Shown piece after piece: positions 13,880 through 14,211 of a DNA stretch of 14,211 bases. The notes beneath the pieces are model-generated. The model saw only the letters and a program-made list of their open reading frames with translations, ran no database searches and had not been told where the DNA came from. The DNA comes from DASSZN01 sp035702805 (lineage in GTDB: Bacteria > Chloroflexota > Chloroflexia > Thermomicrobiales > Thermomicrobiaceae), in NCBI GenBank assembly GCA_035702805.1, contig DASSZN010000006.1, positions 1 through 14,211 on the forward strand, read 5' to 3'. The position numbers were made by a program, and so were the translations under genes. Each line of letters begins with the position of its first letter. The stretch's first letter is position 1.

Positions 13880-14211
13880 ATGAGCAGCGAGAGCGGCGTG
13901 CGCACCACATCCCATCTGCGGGGGGACGAGCCGGGCGGTGAACTGGGACGCGTCTCGCGCAGCGCGAGCCCCGTCCGGCAGGCGGTCCGCCGCTTCCGCC
14001 GGAGCCACCTGGCCATGGTCGGCGTCGTGGTCCTGGCGCTGCTCGCCCTGGCGGCCGTCTTCGCGCCGGTCGTGGCGCGGCACGACCCGAACACGATCGA
14101 CCTCGGCGCGATGAGCGACGGGCCGTCGCTGGCGCACTGGCTGGGCACCGACCAGACCGGCCGCGACACCTTCGCCCGCATCGTCTACGGTGGTCGCGTC
14201 GACCTCTCGAT
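13880..14211 (+). CDS. ABC transporter permease, DppC/OppC type (3' partial)
   Basis: The first 110 residues of a second permease, cut by the right edge. An unusually polar N-terminal tail of about 42 residues precedes transmembrane segment 1 (about 43-62, HLAMVGVVVLALLALAAVFA). The DppC landmark WLGTDQTGRDTFARIVYGGR (87-106) follows, matching the conserved LGTDxxGRDxxSRxxYGxR block just before the second membrane segment. ATG 13880 has AGGA five bases upstream; an in-frame ATG at 13865 would overlap the dppB homologue and lacks a Shine-Dalgarno, but cannot be excluded. The ATPase genes (dppD and dppF homologues) would be expected to follow, outside the window. Confidence 0.9.
   Translation, partial: MSSESGVRTTSHLRGDEPGGELGRVSRSASPVRQAVRRFRRSHLAMVGVVVLALLALAAVFAPVVARHDPNTIDLGAMSDGPSLAHWLGTDQTGRDTFARIVYGGRVDLS

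Noticed and set aside
12805..14181. Minus-strand open frame (458 codons) opposite the two permease genes
   Set aside because: It is a Gln/Arg/Asp-rich shadow; the opposite strand encodes unmistakable DppB and DppC sequences with membrane segments.

Overview
The window is GC-rich DNA (roughly 70% by eye) with tightly packed genes, GTG starts mixed with ATG, and lipoproteins whose signal peptides lead into long Thr/Pro/Ala linkers. Together with the gene content (bacterial G1 peptidase lipoprotein, M81 peptidase, many Gfo/Idh/MocA proteins, Dpp-type importers), this suggests a bacterium of the Chloroflexota, perhaps Thermomicrobia/Sphaerobacter-like. That placement is inference. No rRNA, tRNA, CRISPR array, insertion sequence or phage gene was seen.

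Layout. Positions 1-191 hold the 3' end of a short MltG/YceG-like protein that stops before any catalytic domain. Positions 404-1834 encode a lipid-anchored glutamic peptidase (family G1) carrying an extra middle domain. Positions 2021-2776 encode an HpcH/HpaI aldolase, which converges on a sialidase/BNR-repeat protein read on the minus strand (2790-3911). The sialidase gene and an IclR regulator gene (4077-4859, plus) diverge from a compact control region. It contains two overlapping promoters facing opposite ways and a perfect 7-3-7 palindrome, the likely IclR operator.

From the IclR gene to the right edge all genes run on the plus strand, with overlaps or gaps under 80 bases, so they are probably one operon. 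The order is IclR; a GSA-aminomutase-like class III aminotransferase; an M81 (MlrC-like) metallopeptidase with every expected zinc and active-site residue; a threonine-synthase-like PLP enzyme with an N-terminal zinc ribbon; two Gfo/Idh/MocA proteins; a family 5 peptide-type substrate-binding lipoprotein; a DppB permease; and the start of a DppC permease cut by the window edge. A strong hairpin lies between the binding-protein gene and the permease genes.

Read together, the operon looks like an importer for a peptide-like or other small substrate coupled to cytoplasmic enzymes that hydrolyse it and process an amino-containing product. The divergent sialidase may share its control. The exact substrate cannot be read from sequence. 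Both Gfo/Idh/MocA proteins lack some of the usual catalytic residues, which makes this pathway the most interesting part of the window.
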